Source: Papaver somniferum
Taxonomy: Eukaryota > Streptophyta > Magnoliopsida > Ranunculales > Papaveraceae
Assembly: GCF_003573695.1 (NCBI RefSeq)
Contig: NC_039364.1
Location: forward strand, 238,060,777 to 238,124,776
Direction of reading: 5' to 3'
Length of the DNA: 64,000 bases
The notes under the pieces are model-generated. The model saw nothing but the letters and a program-made list of their open reading frames with translations, was not told the origin of the DNA and did not search any database. The position numbers and the translations under genes are program-made. Position 1 is the first letter of the stretch; each line of letters opens with the position of its first letter. This document shows positions 54,702 through 64,000 of the stretch, piece by piece.

Positions 54702-57105
54702 TGAAAAAGCGGGGATCTAACAACACCACCCAATATTTCGCTTAGCAATCTGTATGGACTAACTCCGAAATACTTTGCTAGAGAATCAACTAGACAGTCA
54801 GACTCAATCTAGATTAAAGTATCTGAAGGAGTCAATATATCTCACTTGTTTTGATTTACTCAAGCTAAAACAATAGCGAGTCTTTAACCAAACACAAGGA
54901 ATAACTTGGACGGTACCAAAAACCAATATCCAAGGATCAATCAATATCAATCAACAACCAAAGGTTGGATTTCCAATTGATGATCTTAACGCACAACCTA
55001 TATTACTTCAATTATATAAAATATAATGCGGAAAAGAAATAACACAGACACCAGAAGTTTTGTTAACGAGGAAACCGCTAATGCAGAAAAACCCCGGGAC
55101 CTAGTCCAGATTGAATACACACTGTATTAAGCCGCTACAGACACTATCCTACTACAAGCTAACTTCGGACTGGACTATAGTTGAACCCCAATCATTCTCC
55201 TACCGATCCAAGGTACAATTGTACTCCTACGCCTCTGATCCCAGCAGGACACTGTGCACTTGATTCCCTTAACTGATCTCACCTACAACTAAGAGTTGCT
55301 GCAACCCAAAATCGCAGACTTGATAATAAACAAATCTGTCTCACACAGAAAATTCTATCAAAGGATAAATATGTCTCCCACAGAAAAACCCTAGGTTTTG
55401 TTCCGTCTTAAGATATAAAATCAAGGTGAACAGGAACCAATTGATAATTCGGTCTTATATTCCCGAAGAAAAGCCTAGATTAATCAATCACCTCTCAACA
55501 ATCCTTCTTGACTACACAAGGGGTTTGTCGAGGAACCACAAACAGTGAGACGAATATGTTTGTGACTTCTTTATCTTTCCTATCAGAGAACTCTCACGAT
55601 CTCAAGTCAATCAAAGATTGTACTCGTACGATAAAAGATGCAAGACCAGATCAAACAACTACGATAAAAGTAATATCGGTCTGGCTTCACAATCCCAATG
55701 AAGTCTTTAAGTCGTTAACCTGGTTTTAGAGAAGAAAACCAAAGGTTAAAGAAGAATCGACTCTAGCGAGCGCACTAGTATCACACAGACGTGTGGGGAT
55801 TAGTTTTGCACAATGCTAGATGTCTCCTTTATATAGCCTTCAAATCAAGGTTTTGCCTTAGTTACAAAGCAATCCATATTCACCGTTAGATGAAAATCTA
55901 ATTTAGATTCAAGCTAATATTTCTCAACCATTAGATCGAAAACTTATCTTGTCACACACACTTGGGTAGACGTTTACTGGGTTTGTGAAAATCATTCCCA
56001 AACGTGTACGTGTATGTTGGTTCAACCTAGTAATTAACCCAAAAGGTTAACCATATGAGCAATTCATATTAACCTAGTTCTTCTTCACCATAAATAGTTC
56101 AATTGACTCAAATGAACTAGTTAGAGAGTTGTTCAATTGCTATGAGATCTTATGTAACTACACAAGACACAATTGAAATAAATATGATTCGATTCGATGA
56201 ATCGGCTCATGAACTTTATAGCCACGGTTTGCATTAAGCCTTCCTTAGTAATTTAAATTTCATGTTCAGAGCACATCTTTAGATCATAACCACTTAAGCT
56301 CACAAACAAGTTCGCGGACTTAAGGTAACCGGCAGAGTTTTCCAAACTCAACAGAAAATCTTGGAAAAGAGACTTCCGCCAGTTCGCGGACTAAACACGC
56401 AAATTAGTTTTTTGGAAAATCCCAGCAGAAATTCTTGGCAAGAGAACTTCCGTCAGTTCGCGGAATGAGTTCGCAAACTGAGTTCGCAAACTTGGCAAAG
56501 CCAATTCCTCCGGTTTCTCTCAATCAACAAAGTTCGAAAACTTCGTATTAAGGAATACATGGTTATGTAACCTAAACTCTCATTCCAATCATTGAGACAT
56601 TCTCAGAGGACATTATATAGCCGTTATTCACAGACTATTTCACGTAAGAGCAATTCTCAAAGTAATTGAAACTTTTCATGACTTTCGTCACTAGGTGAAG
56701 ATAAACTTGATCAAAGCGAAATGCTTTACCAACACACGATTTCGAGAAAAATATAAGTAGTGAATACTCAGCTCGAAATGTCAAATGTGTATGATCAAGT
56801 CTATATAGCATACGACTTTTGTCTCATAAGAAGTAGGAGATAGAATATATAGACTTTTGAGTGATAGATAAGTTCAAGTCTCCACATACCTTTTTGTTGA
56901 TGAAGTTCCACGGTTCCTTGTGTAGATCTTTGTCGTTGTATGATGAATCGCCATGAAGTCCTTGAGCTCAACTACACTTTTCTATCCTAGTCCGAGACTT
57001 AGCTATAATAGACTAGAAATCAAGACTCATAGTTTTGATCACTAACATTGACAAACATGCTTGACATAGCAACGCATGCGAGGTCGACCGAGCTATGCTC
57101 TAACA
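54702..57105 (-). repeat. 5' LTR of the SIRE-type element
   Basis: Pair of 48472-50838, very similar along its length, about 37 bases longer. It starts TGTTAGAGCATAGCTCGG at 57105 on minus and ends at the PBS. Confidence 0.9.
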
Positions 57106-57110
57106 CATCT

Positions 57111-58341
57111 CTTATCTTCCTCCTCTTTAACACAGAAGAAAACCCTAACTTTACCAAAAAAAAAATTTCAGAGAAACAAATGAATTTCATCTTCATTATT
57201 TTCTCATCATTCGATTCGAAGAACCCAGATCTATTTTCTTTTGCTTAAGATGCATAACCCAAACTTTCGCCTCCCTTACAGAAGAAAACCCTAACTACCA
57301 CCACATATCTAGGGTTGTTTGTTATGATTTCTATTTGTATTCCTTGAGAAAGTTACAGTTGATGCTACATATTTTTCAGATCTTAATTTTGTTTTTTTAT
57401 CTGTGTCAATATTTCCTATCAAATACAGGGTTTTATAAGTTTGGGATATGTTTGATTTCTGGATATCTTGAGCGGTTCATTTAATTTTGGGGTTTTAATC
57501 AATTTGTTACTTCGATTTTGTCCAGTTAATGTTCACAATTGATTGATTCAATTTTTTCTTCAGTGAAAATTGTTTCTTTTACCAATGGTCTTGATATATG
57601 GGTTCTGCAAAATTTTGGTTTCTTTTCACACCTCTCTCACCAGACCATCTAGCCTTTTCCTTTGATTTCCTTAAAAGATCTGAAAGTAAACCAAATATTT
57701 GCTAAAACTGAGAAGAAGAGCGAGAGCATGATCATTTTCCATGAATATTTGGTGTTTGTGAGCTGCAGATGAAGAATTCTGGCGATTTCATCGACAAAGA
57801 AGACCTAAGATGTTTGATTGATGAGTATATTTGTAATGGGTATGATTGAATCGGATTCTAAAATTGATGATATTAGTTTTCACAAACAAGTTAGATTCGA
57901 AATTGGATTGGAAGAGAAGATTCAGATGAGTTGAGATGACGAAAATAAAATGGAGATCGAGAAAGAATAGATGGAACCGAAATTAGATAGCGAATCAGAG
58001 ATTTGTTGGTCTTGAAATTGATTTGCATCTGGTGAAATGGAATTAGCTGGTGGAGTTGGATGATACAAGATCTGATGTTGATGGTGTTATTGAATCTGAC
58101 AAGGGTTTAGAGATGATTGAGATGAGAAGATAAAGATGGTGCTTCAGTCTCAGATGGTGTTGGTATGAAGTGGTGAAGCAATTCAAGTCTATCAAATGCT
58201 AGTGAGCATCCCTTTCTCCATAAGTCTTTTACAAAGAAGCAGATAAAGATGCAGAAGGTATAAGTTATACTAAATCTTTGTTCAAGTTTTTCCATTTCCA
58301 AACAGTGTTTGGATTATCTTAACTAGATTGTGTACTTGCAG
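57111..58341 (+). other. Leader or upstream region of the gene relic
   Basis: Contains two AAACCCTAA telo-box motifs (57139-57147 and 57286-57294), each within a longer repeated ACAGAAGAAAACCCTAACT. Such motifs are common in promoters and leaders of plant growth-related genes. T-rich, intron-like sequence follows. No long frame or NAP1 exon could be recognised here. It is the right-hand continuation of 48420-48466. Confidence 0.4.
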
Positions 58342-59140
58342 CATAGAAGGGTGTTCCTGATTTTTGGCTCAATGCTACGAATACAAATGAAGTTTTGATG
58401 GAGGAGGTAAGTTATATGATTAGCAAATTTTCTCTTTGTTGGAATAAAATTCCAGAACTGTTTGTATAATTTACTCTATCTGGAATGTAGATCACAGTGC
58501 GCATCGACGAAGGTGCTCTGAAGTATCTCAAAGACATCAAGTGGTTAAGGGTTGAAGATCCAAGGGGTTCGATCTTGAATTCCTTTCTGGTACCAATCCC
58601 TATTTCAAGAATGTTGTCCTGACCAAAACTTATCCTATGATTGATGATGATGAATTAAATCTAGAAAAAGCAATTGGGTAAGATTCTGGCCCCAGCCTTC
58701 GGTTAATGTTACCTCAGTAATTATTTAATGCTTTCTGACTCATTATGCGATTGCGACTATGCAGGACTGAAATTAATTGGTATCTTGGGAGAGTTTGACC
58801 CAGAAAGTGCTGCAGAAGGATCCTCAGAAGGGGTCAAAGAACACAAATCCCATCAAAAAAACTGAAGACTGTGAAAACTTCTTCAATTTCTATAACCCTC
58901 CCCAAGTCCCTGAGGATGATGATGATCTTGATAAAGAGACAGTAAGTTATTACTTGAGTTAAAACAGGCTGAAGACCTTCATAATCAAATGGAGCAAGGC
59001 TATGATGTTGGGTAAGTTGATTTCCTTTACTTTACAGTTACGGATTTTGTTGGAGTCTTATCCAAATTGTTGTGGTTGCTGAATATGTTTAAAATTTGTT
59101 CTTCTCTTTTTTAAGCTCCACCATCCGTGACAAGATGATA
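58342..59140 (+). pseudogene. NAP1: NAP1-like (nucleosome assembly protein) pseudogene, exons with introns
   Basis: Exon pieces with GT..AG borders encode the NAP core. At 58342-58406: KGVPDFWLNATNTNEVLMEE. At 58491-58677: [19 protein letters not shown], then KTYPMIDDD and LEKAIG. At 58765-58941: TEINWYLG, then [16 protein letters not shown] and [14 protein letters not shown]. At 58968-59011: AEDLHNQMEQGYDVG. At 59116-59140: STIRDKMI. NAP1 proteins are histone chaperones. The copy is dead: a TAG precedes KGVPDFW, one-base shifts occur near 58565 and 58783, and the gap between the third and fourth exons is only 26 bases. The N-terminal and acidic C-terminal parts are missing. Introns show that it is not a processed copy. 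Confidence 0.85.
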
Positions 59141-59712
59141 TTCCAAGGTCTTAAGGCTGCTGAACCAAAATGCAAGTGCCCTGTTTGTAAAGAGGTACTA
59201 ATTTATATATTATTTTTTTGCTGGATCTTCAATTTGTGTGTTTCTACGGTCACCCTCTGCGCAGTTAGGATCTAACTCTCCCGTATTGGATTTTTGATTT
59301 TGTTGCTTGCTAGGAAAGCTTCGTTTTGTCATCTATCAGCTGAACTACTATCTGGTGTGAACGTCCCAACTATAAATATGGACTTTTTCAAAATAGAAAA
59401 AAACAACAACAAAAAACTAGGATATTATCAGCTAATCAAATTATAGGTTCTTTCTTTGCAGGTTGGAGTATATGCCAATCCAATTCACATGATTGAGCTA
59501 GATCTTCTCTTGAAAAACAGGTAAGAACATCAAACTAGGGATACTAGTCAATCCTTTGTTTGAGAAGCTTTAATCTTTACTAAAACACTTCAGTATTACA
59601 GGCGTAGGGATTATTGGAAAGAGTGGATGCTTGAGGAACGTTCTTAGATGGTTAAACAATCTAAAGAATACTGGGAGTCGCAGACCAAATATGTCATTGG
59701 ATATAGAAAGCT
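59141..59712 (+). pseudogene. Fragment of a second, unidentified gene fused to the NAP1-like relic
   Basis: After STIRDKMI the exon does not follow the NAP1 sequence. It encodes FQGLKAAEPKCKCPVCKE up to a GT at 59195. Two further exon-like pieces with AG/GT borders follow: 59462-59520 (VGVYANPIHMIELDLLLKN) and 59602-59712 (RRDYWKEWMLEERS, a TAG, MVKQSKEYWESQTKYVIGYR). The CxxC suggests half of a zinc-binding site. The later part is charged and helical. I cannot name the parent gene. The right side is cut off by the SIRE element at 59723. Whether fusion happened by transposon capture or by genomic rearrangement is open. Confidence 0.6.
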
Positions 59713-59722
59713 TAATAGCTAT

Positions 59723-62038
59723 TGTTAGAGCATTGCTCGGTCGAACTCGCATGCGTTGCTATTTCAAGCATGTTTGTCAATGTTAGTGATCAAAACTATA
59801 AGTCTTGATTTCTGGTCTATTATATATAAGTCTCGGACTAGGATAGAAAGTGTAGTTGAGCTCAAGAACTCTATGGGGATTATCATACAAGACGAAGAAC
59901 TACTCAAGGAACTTGTGGAACTTCATCGACTAAAAGGTATGTGGAGACTTGAACTTATCTATCACTCAAAATTCTATCTACTCTATCTCCTATATTGAGA
60001 CAAAAGTAATTTTTCTATATAGATTATGATTATACACATTTGCTATTTCGAGCCGAGTTTATCTCGCCTATCTATTTCTCGAAATATGTGTTGGTAAGCT
60101 TTCGCTTTGGCCAAGTTCATCTTTACCTAGTAACGAAAGTCATGATATGTTTCAATCACTTGAAAATGACTTTGTCGAAAAATGGTTTGTGAATAACAAC
60201 TATATAACGTCCTCTAAGAATGTCTCAATGATTGAAATGAGAGTTTAGATTATATAACCATTGTTGGATATAAGCATTGTGTAGAAACACATACATATAT
60301 AAGTCCTTATTCCTTGAACCAAAGTATGCGTACTTTGTTGATCAGGAAAACCGGAACAAGAGTCCGCGAACCCAGTCTGCGTACCCAGTTCGCGTACTTT
60401 CAGAGGTTCTCTTCCCGAGAAAATCTGTTGGAGTTTGTAAACTTTTACAAACTTATTCCGGGTACTCAGTTCGCGTACTTAAGTTGGTTATATCTAAAAA
60501 CGATTATTCGTGAACTTATACTTATATTAACTAAGGAATGCTAGTTTGCAAACCGTGGCTATAAAGTTCATGAATCGATTCGAGTGAATCAAATCTTTTT
60601 TGCTTTGATTGCGTCTTGTATACTTATATAAGATCTAAGCAATTGAACAACTCTCTAACTAGTTCATTTGAGTCATTTGAACTAGTTATGGTGAAGAAGA
60701 ATATGGTTGATATGAAAGTGCTCATATGGCTAACCATTAAACCTAAAATCGTACATTTTATTGTGTGTAACAAGCTAAGTTTTCGATCTAACGGTTGAAA
60801 GATATTAGCTTGAATCTAATCAGGTTTTCATCTAACGGTGAATATTGAATGCTTTGTTACTAATCTAACATTGATTGCAAAACCTGATTTGAAAGACTAT
60901 ATAAGGGAGAACTCTAGCAACTGGGAAACCTAATCCCCACACCTCCTATGTGATACTAGTTGTGTTATCTAGAGTCGATTCTCCTTTAACCTTAGGTTTC
61001 TTCTCGAGACCCTGTAGGTTAACGACTTAAAGACTTCATTGGGATTGTGAAGCCAGACCGATACTACTTTGTTGTAGTTGTGTGATCTGATCTTGTTGAT
61101 TCTATCGTGTTGAGTACAATCGTAACGATTGGCTTGAGATTGATATCTATGATAGGCAAGATATAAAAAGTAGTCACAAACATATTCGTACCATCGTTTG
61201 TGATTCCGCAACATCTTGTTTCCCTACCATACGATTAAGATTGTTGTGAGGTGATTGATAATTCTAGAATGTTCTTCGGGAATATAAGTTCGGGTTATCG
61301 GTTGGTTCATGTTCACCTTGATTTATCAAAAGATGGAACAAAAACTCGTAGGTATTTCTGTGGGAGACATATTTATCTATTACCGTAGACTTTTCTATGT
61401 GATACATATTTGTTTATTCAAGTCTTCGACTTTGGGTCGTAGCAACTCTTAGCTGTGGGTGAGATCATCTAAGGGAATCAAGTGCGTAGTATACCTGCTG
61501 GGATCAGAGACGTAAGGAGCACAACTATACCTTGGATCAGTGTGAGATTGATTGGGGTTCAACTACAGTCCAGACCGAAGTTAGTTTGTAGTAGGCTAGT
61601 GTCTGTAGCGGCTTAATACATTGTGTGTTCAATCACGACTAGGTCCCGGGGTTTTCTGCATTTGCGGTTTTCTCGTTAACAAAACTTCTGGTGTCTGTGT
61701 TATTTTTATTTCGCATTATATTTTGTTATATAATAGAAATATCCCAGTTTGTGTGTTGTATCGATCAATTGTGAAATCCAACCTTTGGTTGTTGATTGGA
61801 AATTGATTGATCCTTGGATAATGGTCTTTGGTACCATCCAAGTTATCTCTATTGATTTTATTTAGACTCGCAGATTTCTATTTGCTTGAGTATTAAATCA
61901 AGAGATTGAGATATAAACTCTTTGATATACTTTTAATAAGATTGAGTCTAGTTAATTCTCTTAAAAGTATATTGGAGTTAGTCGATACAGATTCCTAACC
62001 GAAATATTGGGTGTGGTTGTTAGACCCCCGCTTTTTCA
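59723..62038 (+). repeat. 5' LTR of the plus-strand SIRE-type element
   Basis: It starts TGTTAGAGCATTGCTCGGTC and ends CCCCGCTTTTTCA. A TATATAA box lies at 60898-60904. U3 carries GTTCGCGTACTT-like motifs at about 60325-60485. It aligns with the LTRs of the minus-strand element and with the truncated LTR at 34500. Confidence 0.9.
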
Positions 62039-62040
62039 AT

Positions 62041-62055
62041 TGGTATCAGAGCAGG
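62041..62055 (+). other. Primer binding site
   Basis: TGGTATCAGAGCAGG, two bases after the LTR end, is an intact initiator Met tRNA type PBS. Confidence 0.88.
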
Positions 62056-62104
62056 AAAACACGTTCAAGACCTCAAAAGTCTGTGTTTGTAGCGATCTGA
62101 CTCT

Positions 62105-62725
62105 ATGGACAGTAAAGTATCTAGAAACGCTTCACCAGGTTTAAAAACCAATCGTAGAATAAATTCTGATAAACTGGTTATTCTCCAGAAAAAGTTGGAT
62201 GAACAAATCCGGATCAGTATTGATCTTATTGCAGAGATTGCAGTACTTAAGGATTTAAAGTCTATCAAAATTCCTTTAATGGATCTGAATAACATCAGCT
62301 ATTCTTCTATGACAGATAGTCGTCTGTCAGATGATAAACAACGTTTAGATGTTGTGAAAACTGATATGACTCAAAACTGCTCAAACAAGCTTAAAGATGT
62401 TGGCCCATGTTTGTTTTGTGATTCCTCCAATCACTTTCAACGCACTTGTATGTCCTTTCAAAAGAGCCTTAAAGTTGCAAGTAATCTTCATAAGAAAACT
62501 AAACAACTGGTTGCTTCTATAAAAGGATGTACAGAACTAACAAGAAATCCTAAACAGGAAAGTACTGATAGTATGGGAGATTTTGCCTTAAAATCAACAT
62601 CACCCTTTCAATGGTTTCTTGACAGTGGATGTATCAAACATATAACTGGTGATCTCACATGGTTTGTGTCTTCAAATGACTATAAAGGAGGTCCCATGAC
62701 ATTTGGAGATGGGAGTTGTTGCTAG
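62105..62725 (+). pseudogene. SIRE-type gag remnant and protease start
   Basis: The frame starts MDSKVSRNASPGLKTN near the usual Gag ATG position. It then goes straight into the C-terminal part: a helical segment (LVILQKKLDEQIRISIDL), then a zinc knuckle CLFCDSSNHFQRTC with C-x2-C-x4-H-x4-C spacing near 62407-62448. The UBN2 capsid-like region found at the same place in the minus-strand element is missing, so roughly 1 kb has been lost. The protease active-site region reads WFLDSGCIKHITGD, the DSG form normal for copia. TAG at 62723-62725 ends the frame inside the protease. The Gag cannot form particles without its capsid part. Confidence 0.85.
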
Positions 62726-62793
62726 ATTAGCAAGAAGGAGACGATCAAGCTACCTTGCGTACCTAAAATCCATGATGTAGTATAGTAAAAGGT

Positions 62794-64000
62794 ATGACTG
62801 CAGATCTTCTTTATATTAGTCAAATTTGTGACAAAGGCCATCGAGTTGTCTTCAATGCAAATGGATGTGACATTGTAGACAAAACTGGGAAAGTAATTTT
62901 TCAGGGAACTCGTGGTAAAAACAACTGTTATCTTCTGGATACTCAGTTCACCAACTGTTGGAATTTGAATAAGGTTGAATCTACACATCTTTGGCATGAA
63001 CGTTTTGGTCACATCAATTATCGTCTTCTAACTAATATCATCAACAAAGAACTTGTTAGAGGCGTTCCCAAAATAATTGCAAAGATTGAAGGTGTATGTG
63101 GTGCCTGTCAAAAGAGTAAACAAACGAGATTTCACCATAAATCATCTCGATATATTCTCACTAAAGCTCCACTTGATTTAATTCATATGGATCTTTTCGG
63201 ACCAATTCAACAACCCACGGTTGCTGATAAGAAGTATGCTTTAGTTATGGTAGATGATCACACCAGGTTCACTTGGGTTGCATTTTTATCTCATAAGAAT
63301 GAAACCCTTGATGAATTCAAGATTATTGTTAAAAGAATCCAGAACGAACAAGGTCGCAAACTAAAGAAAATTAGAAGCGACCCTGGAATAGAATTCAAGG
63401 ACACTAAGGTGTTTGAATTTTTTGACGAACTGAGGATTATTCAACAATATTCACCACCCATCACTCCTCAAGCTAATGGAGTGGCAGAAAGAAAAAAAAA
63501 TAGGAACATTCAGGAAATGGCCAGGGTAATGCTCCATAACAAAAACTTACCATTAAGATTTTGGGAGAAGCTGTCTTCATAGCATGCTATTTGATCAACT
63601 GTGTTTACCTACGGTCTAAAACCTTAAACACTCCTTATGAGTTGTGGTACGGAAGAAAACCCAACTTGCACTATCTCAGAGTGTTCGGAAGTAAGTGCTA
63701 CATTCTAAAAGATCGAGAACAGAGAGGGAAATTTGATACCAAAAGTGATGAAGGTATTTTTCTTGGTTATGCTTCTGATATTCGTGGTTTTCGAGTATTT
63801 AATCTCATAACCCAGGTCATGATGGAATCTGCTAATGTTATCATCGATGATATTAATAATTTTCATCATGATAATTCTCCTGCTGAATTGCCTCCAACCG
63901 AAACAATTGAGAAAGTCAAAGAAATCCCAGATTCTGTTGAAGTTATCCCAACTGATCCTGATCCTGATATTTCTAGTGACGAGGAGAAGAGCACTGATCA
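62794..64000 (+). pseudogene. SIRE-type integrase and downstream linker, incomplete at the window end
   Basis: From 62794 the frame encodes LLYISQICDKGHRVVF, the GAG-preintegrase region, and the integrase zinc site (LWHERFGHINYRLL, CGACQKSKQ). The three catalytic acids are in HMDLFGP, RSDPGIEF and NGVAERK. An A-rich run near 63490-63500 alters the usual NGVAERKNR into a longer sequence. The frame stops at 63582 and resumes in another frame (CYLINCVYLRSKTLNTPYEL, RVFGSKCYILKDRE, KSDEGIFLGYASDIRGFRVF). It leads into an acidic linker (PDSVEVIPTDPDPDISSDEE) that runs off the window before the RT. The order and motifs are those of SIRE-group copia. The split near 63582 prevents a full protein. Confidence 0.9.

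Larger units (their letters stand above)
48472..57105 (-). mobile_element. SIRE-type Ty1/copia element, gag retained, pol deleted
   Basis: Two LTRs (48472-50838 and 54702-57105, each about 2.4 kb) flank a 3.86-kb internal region read on minus. CATCT is exactly duplicated at 48467-48471 and 57106-57110. The PBS (TTGGTATCAGAGCAGG on minus) adjoins the right LTR, and the purine tract AAAGGGGGAGAT adjoins the left LTR. The internal region has a gag in two frames and a small acidic coiled-coil frame, but no protease, integrase, RT or RNase H. Long LTRs, this PBS and this purine tract are typical of the SIRE/Maximus group. It must rely on proteins from related elements to move. Confidence 0.92.
59723..64000 (+). 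mobile_element. SIRE-type Ty1/copia element, second copy, runs off the window
   Basis: A 2316-bp 5' LTR (59723-62038), PBS, a shortened gag with zinc knuckle, protease, integrase and the start of the integrase-RT linker follow in copia order on plus. The left flank GCTAT (59718-59722) is the likely target duplication, but its partner lies beyond the window. Compared with the minus-strand SIRE-type element, this copy has lost most of the Gag N-terminal region and kept pol. At least two frame breaks are visible. Confidence 0.92.

Overview
The window is non-coding, transposon-dense DNA from a flowering plant, probably a dicot. The evidence is the set of plant-restricted repeat families: a plant LINE with a C-terminal RNase H domain, Ty1/copia elements including SIRE-type elements with LTRs over 2 kb, an Athila-type Ty3/gypsy element, a Tat-like gypsy relic, tRNA-derived SINEs, TRIMs, and hAT-, Tourist- and other TIR elements. 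Introns in the one gene relic have ordinary GT..AG borders. The species cannot be named from the sequence. I see no intact host gene, no RNA gene and no microbial sequence.

Layout, left to right: a LINE lacking its 5' end (1-6120, +). An 809-bp TIR element with an exact 8-bp target duplication (6214-7022). A SINE (7076-7366). A short copia element (8200-15925, +) whose 3' LTR is split by a second, near full-length copia (11073-15779, -). A hAT-like non-autonomous element (16074-17684). A zone of short elements (18.0-20.8 kb): TRIMs in both orientations, a second SINE and a SINE stub. A gene-free stretch to 23.4 kb. A solo LTR (23439-24158). A non-autonomous gypsy relic (24387-28261, -) with an array of short hairpins in its LTRs. 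A Tourist-like MITE (28566-29078). A deletion derivative of an Athila-like element (29567-32648). A tandem array of 152-bp units (33655-34499), ended by a truncated SIRE-type LTR (34500-35776). An almost complete Athila element (36267-47006, +) lying inside an older sequence. A 122-bp tandem array (47642-48045). A SIRE-type element that keeps gag but has lost pol (48472-57105, -). A chimeric gene relic with NAP1-like exons (58342-59712). A second SIRE-type element (59723 to the window end, +) that keeps protease and integrase but has lost most of gag.

The elements record a layered history. Copia sits inside a copia LTR, Athila inside what looks like an older LTR, a SIRE element inside the leader of the gene relic, and another SIRE copy ends a tandem array. 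Most coding regions carry few breaks, often C-to-T or G-to-A changes that create stops, while many catalytic residues remain. That suggests fairly recent insertion followed by silencing.

The least expected signals are: (1) the hairpin array in the gypsy LTRs, where the two copies differ by a compensatory base-pair change; (2) LTR-specific variants of a palindromic motif in three SIRE-type LTRs; (3) the chimeric NAP1-like gene relic; (4) tandemly rearranged, extremely short TRIMs; (5) the 152-bp and 122-bp tandem arrays. I found no clear evidence of a new enzymatic or defence system. All boundaries were set by eye from repeats and motifs.
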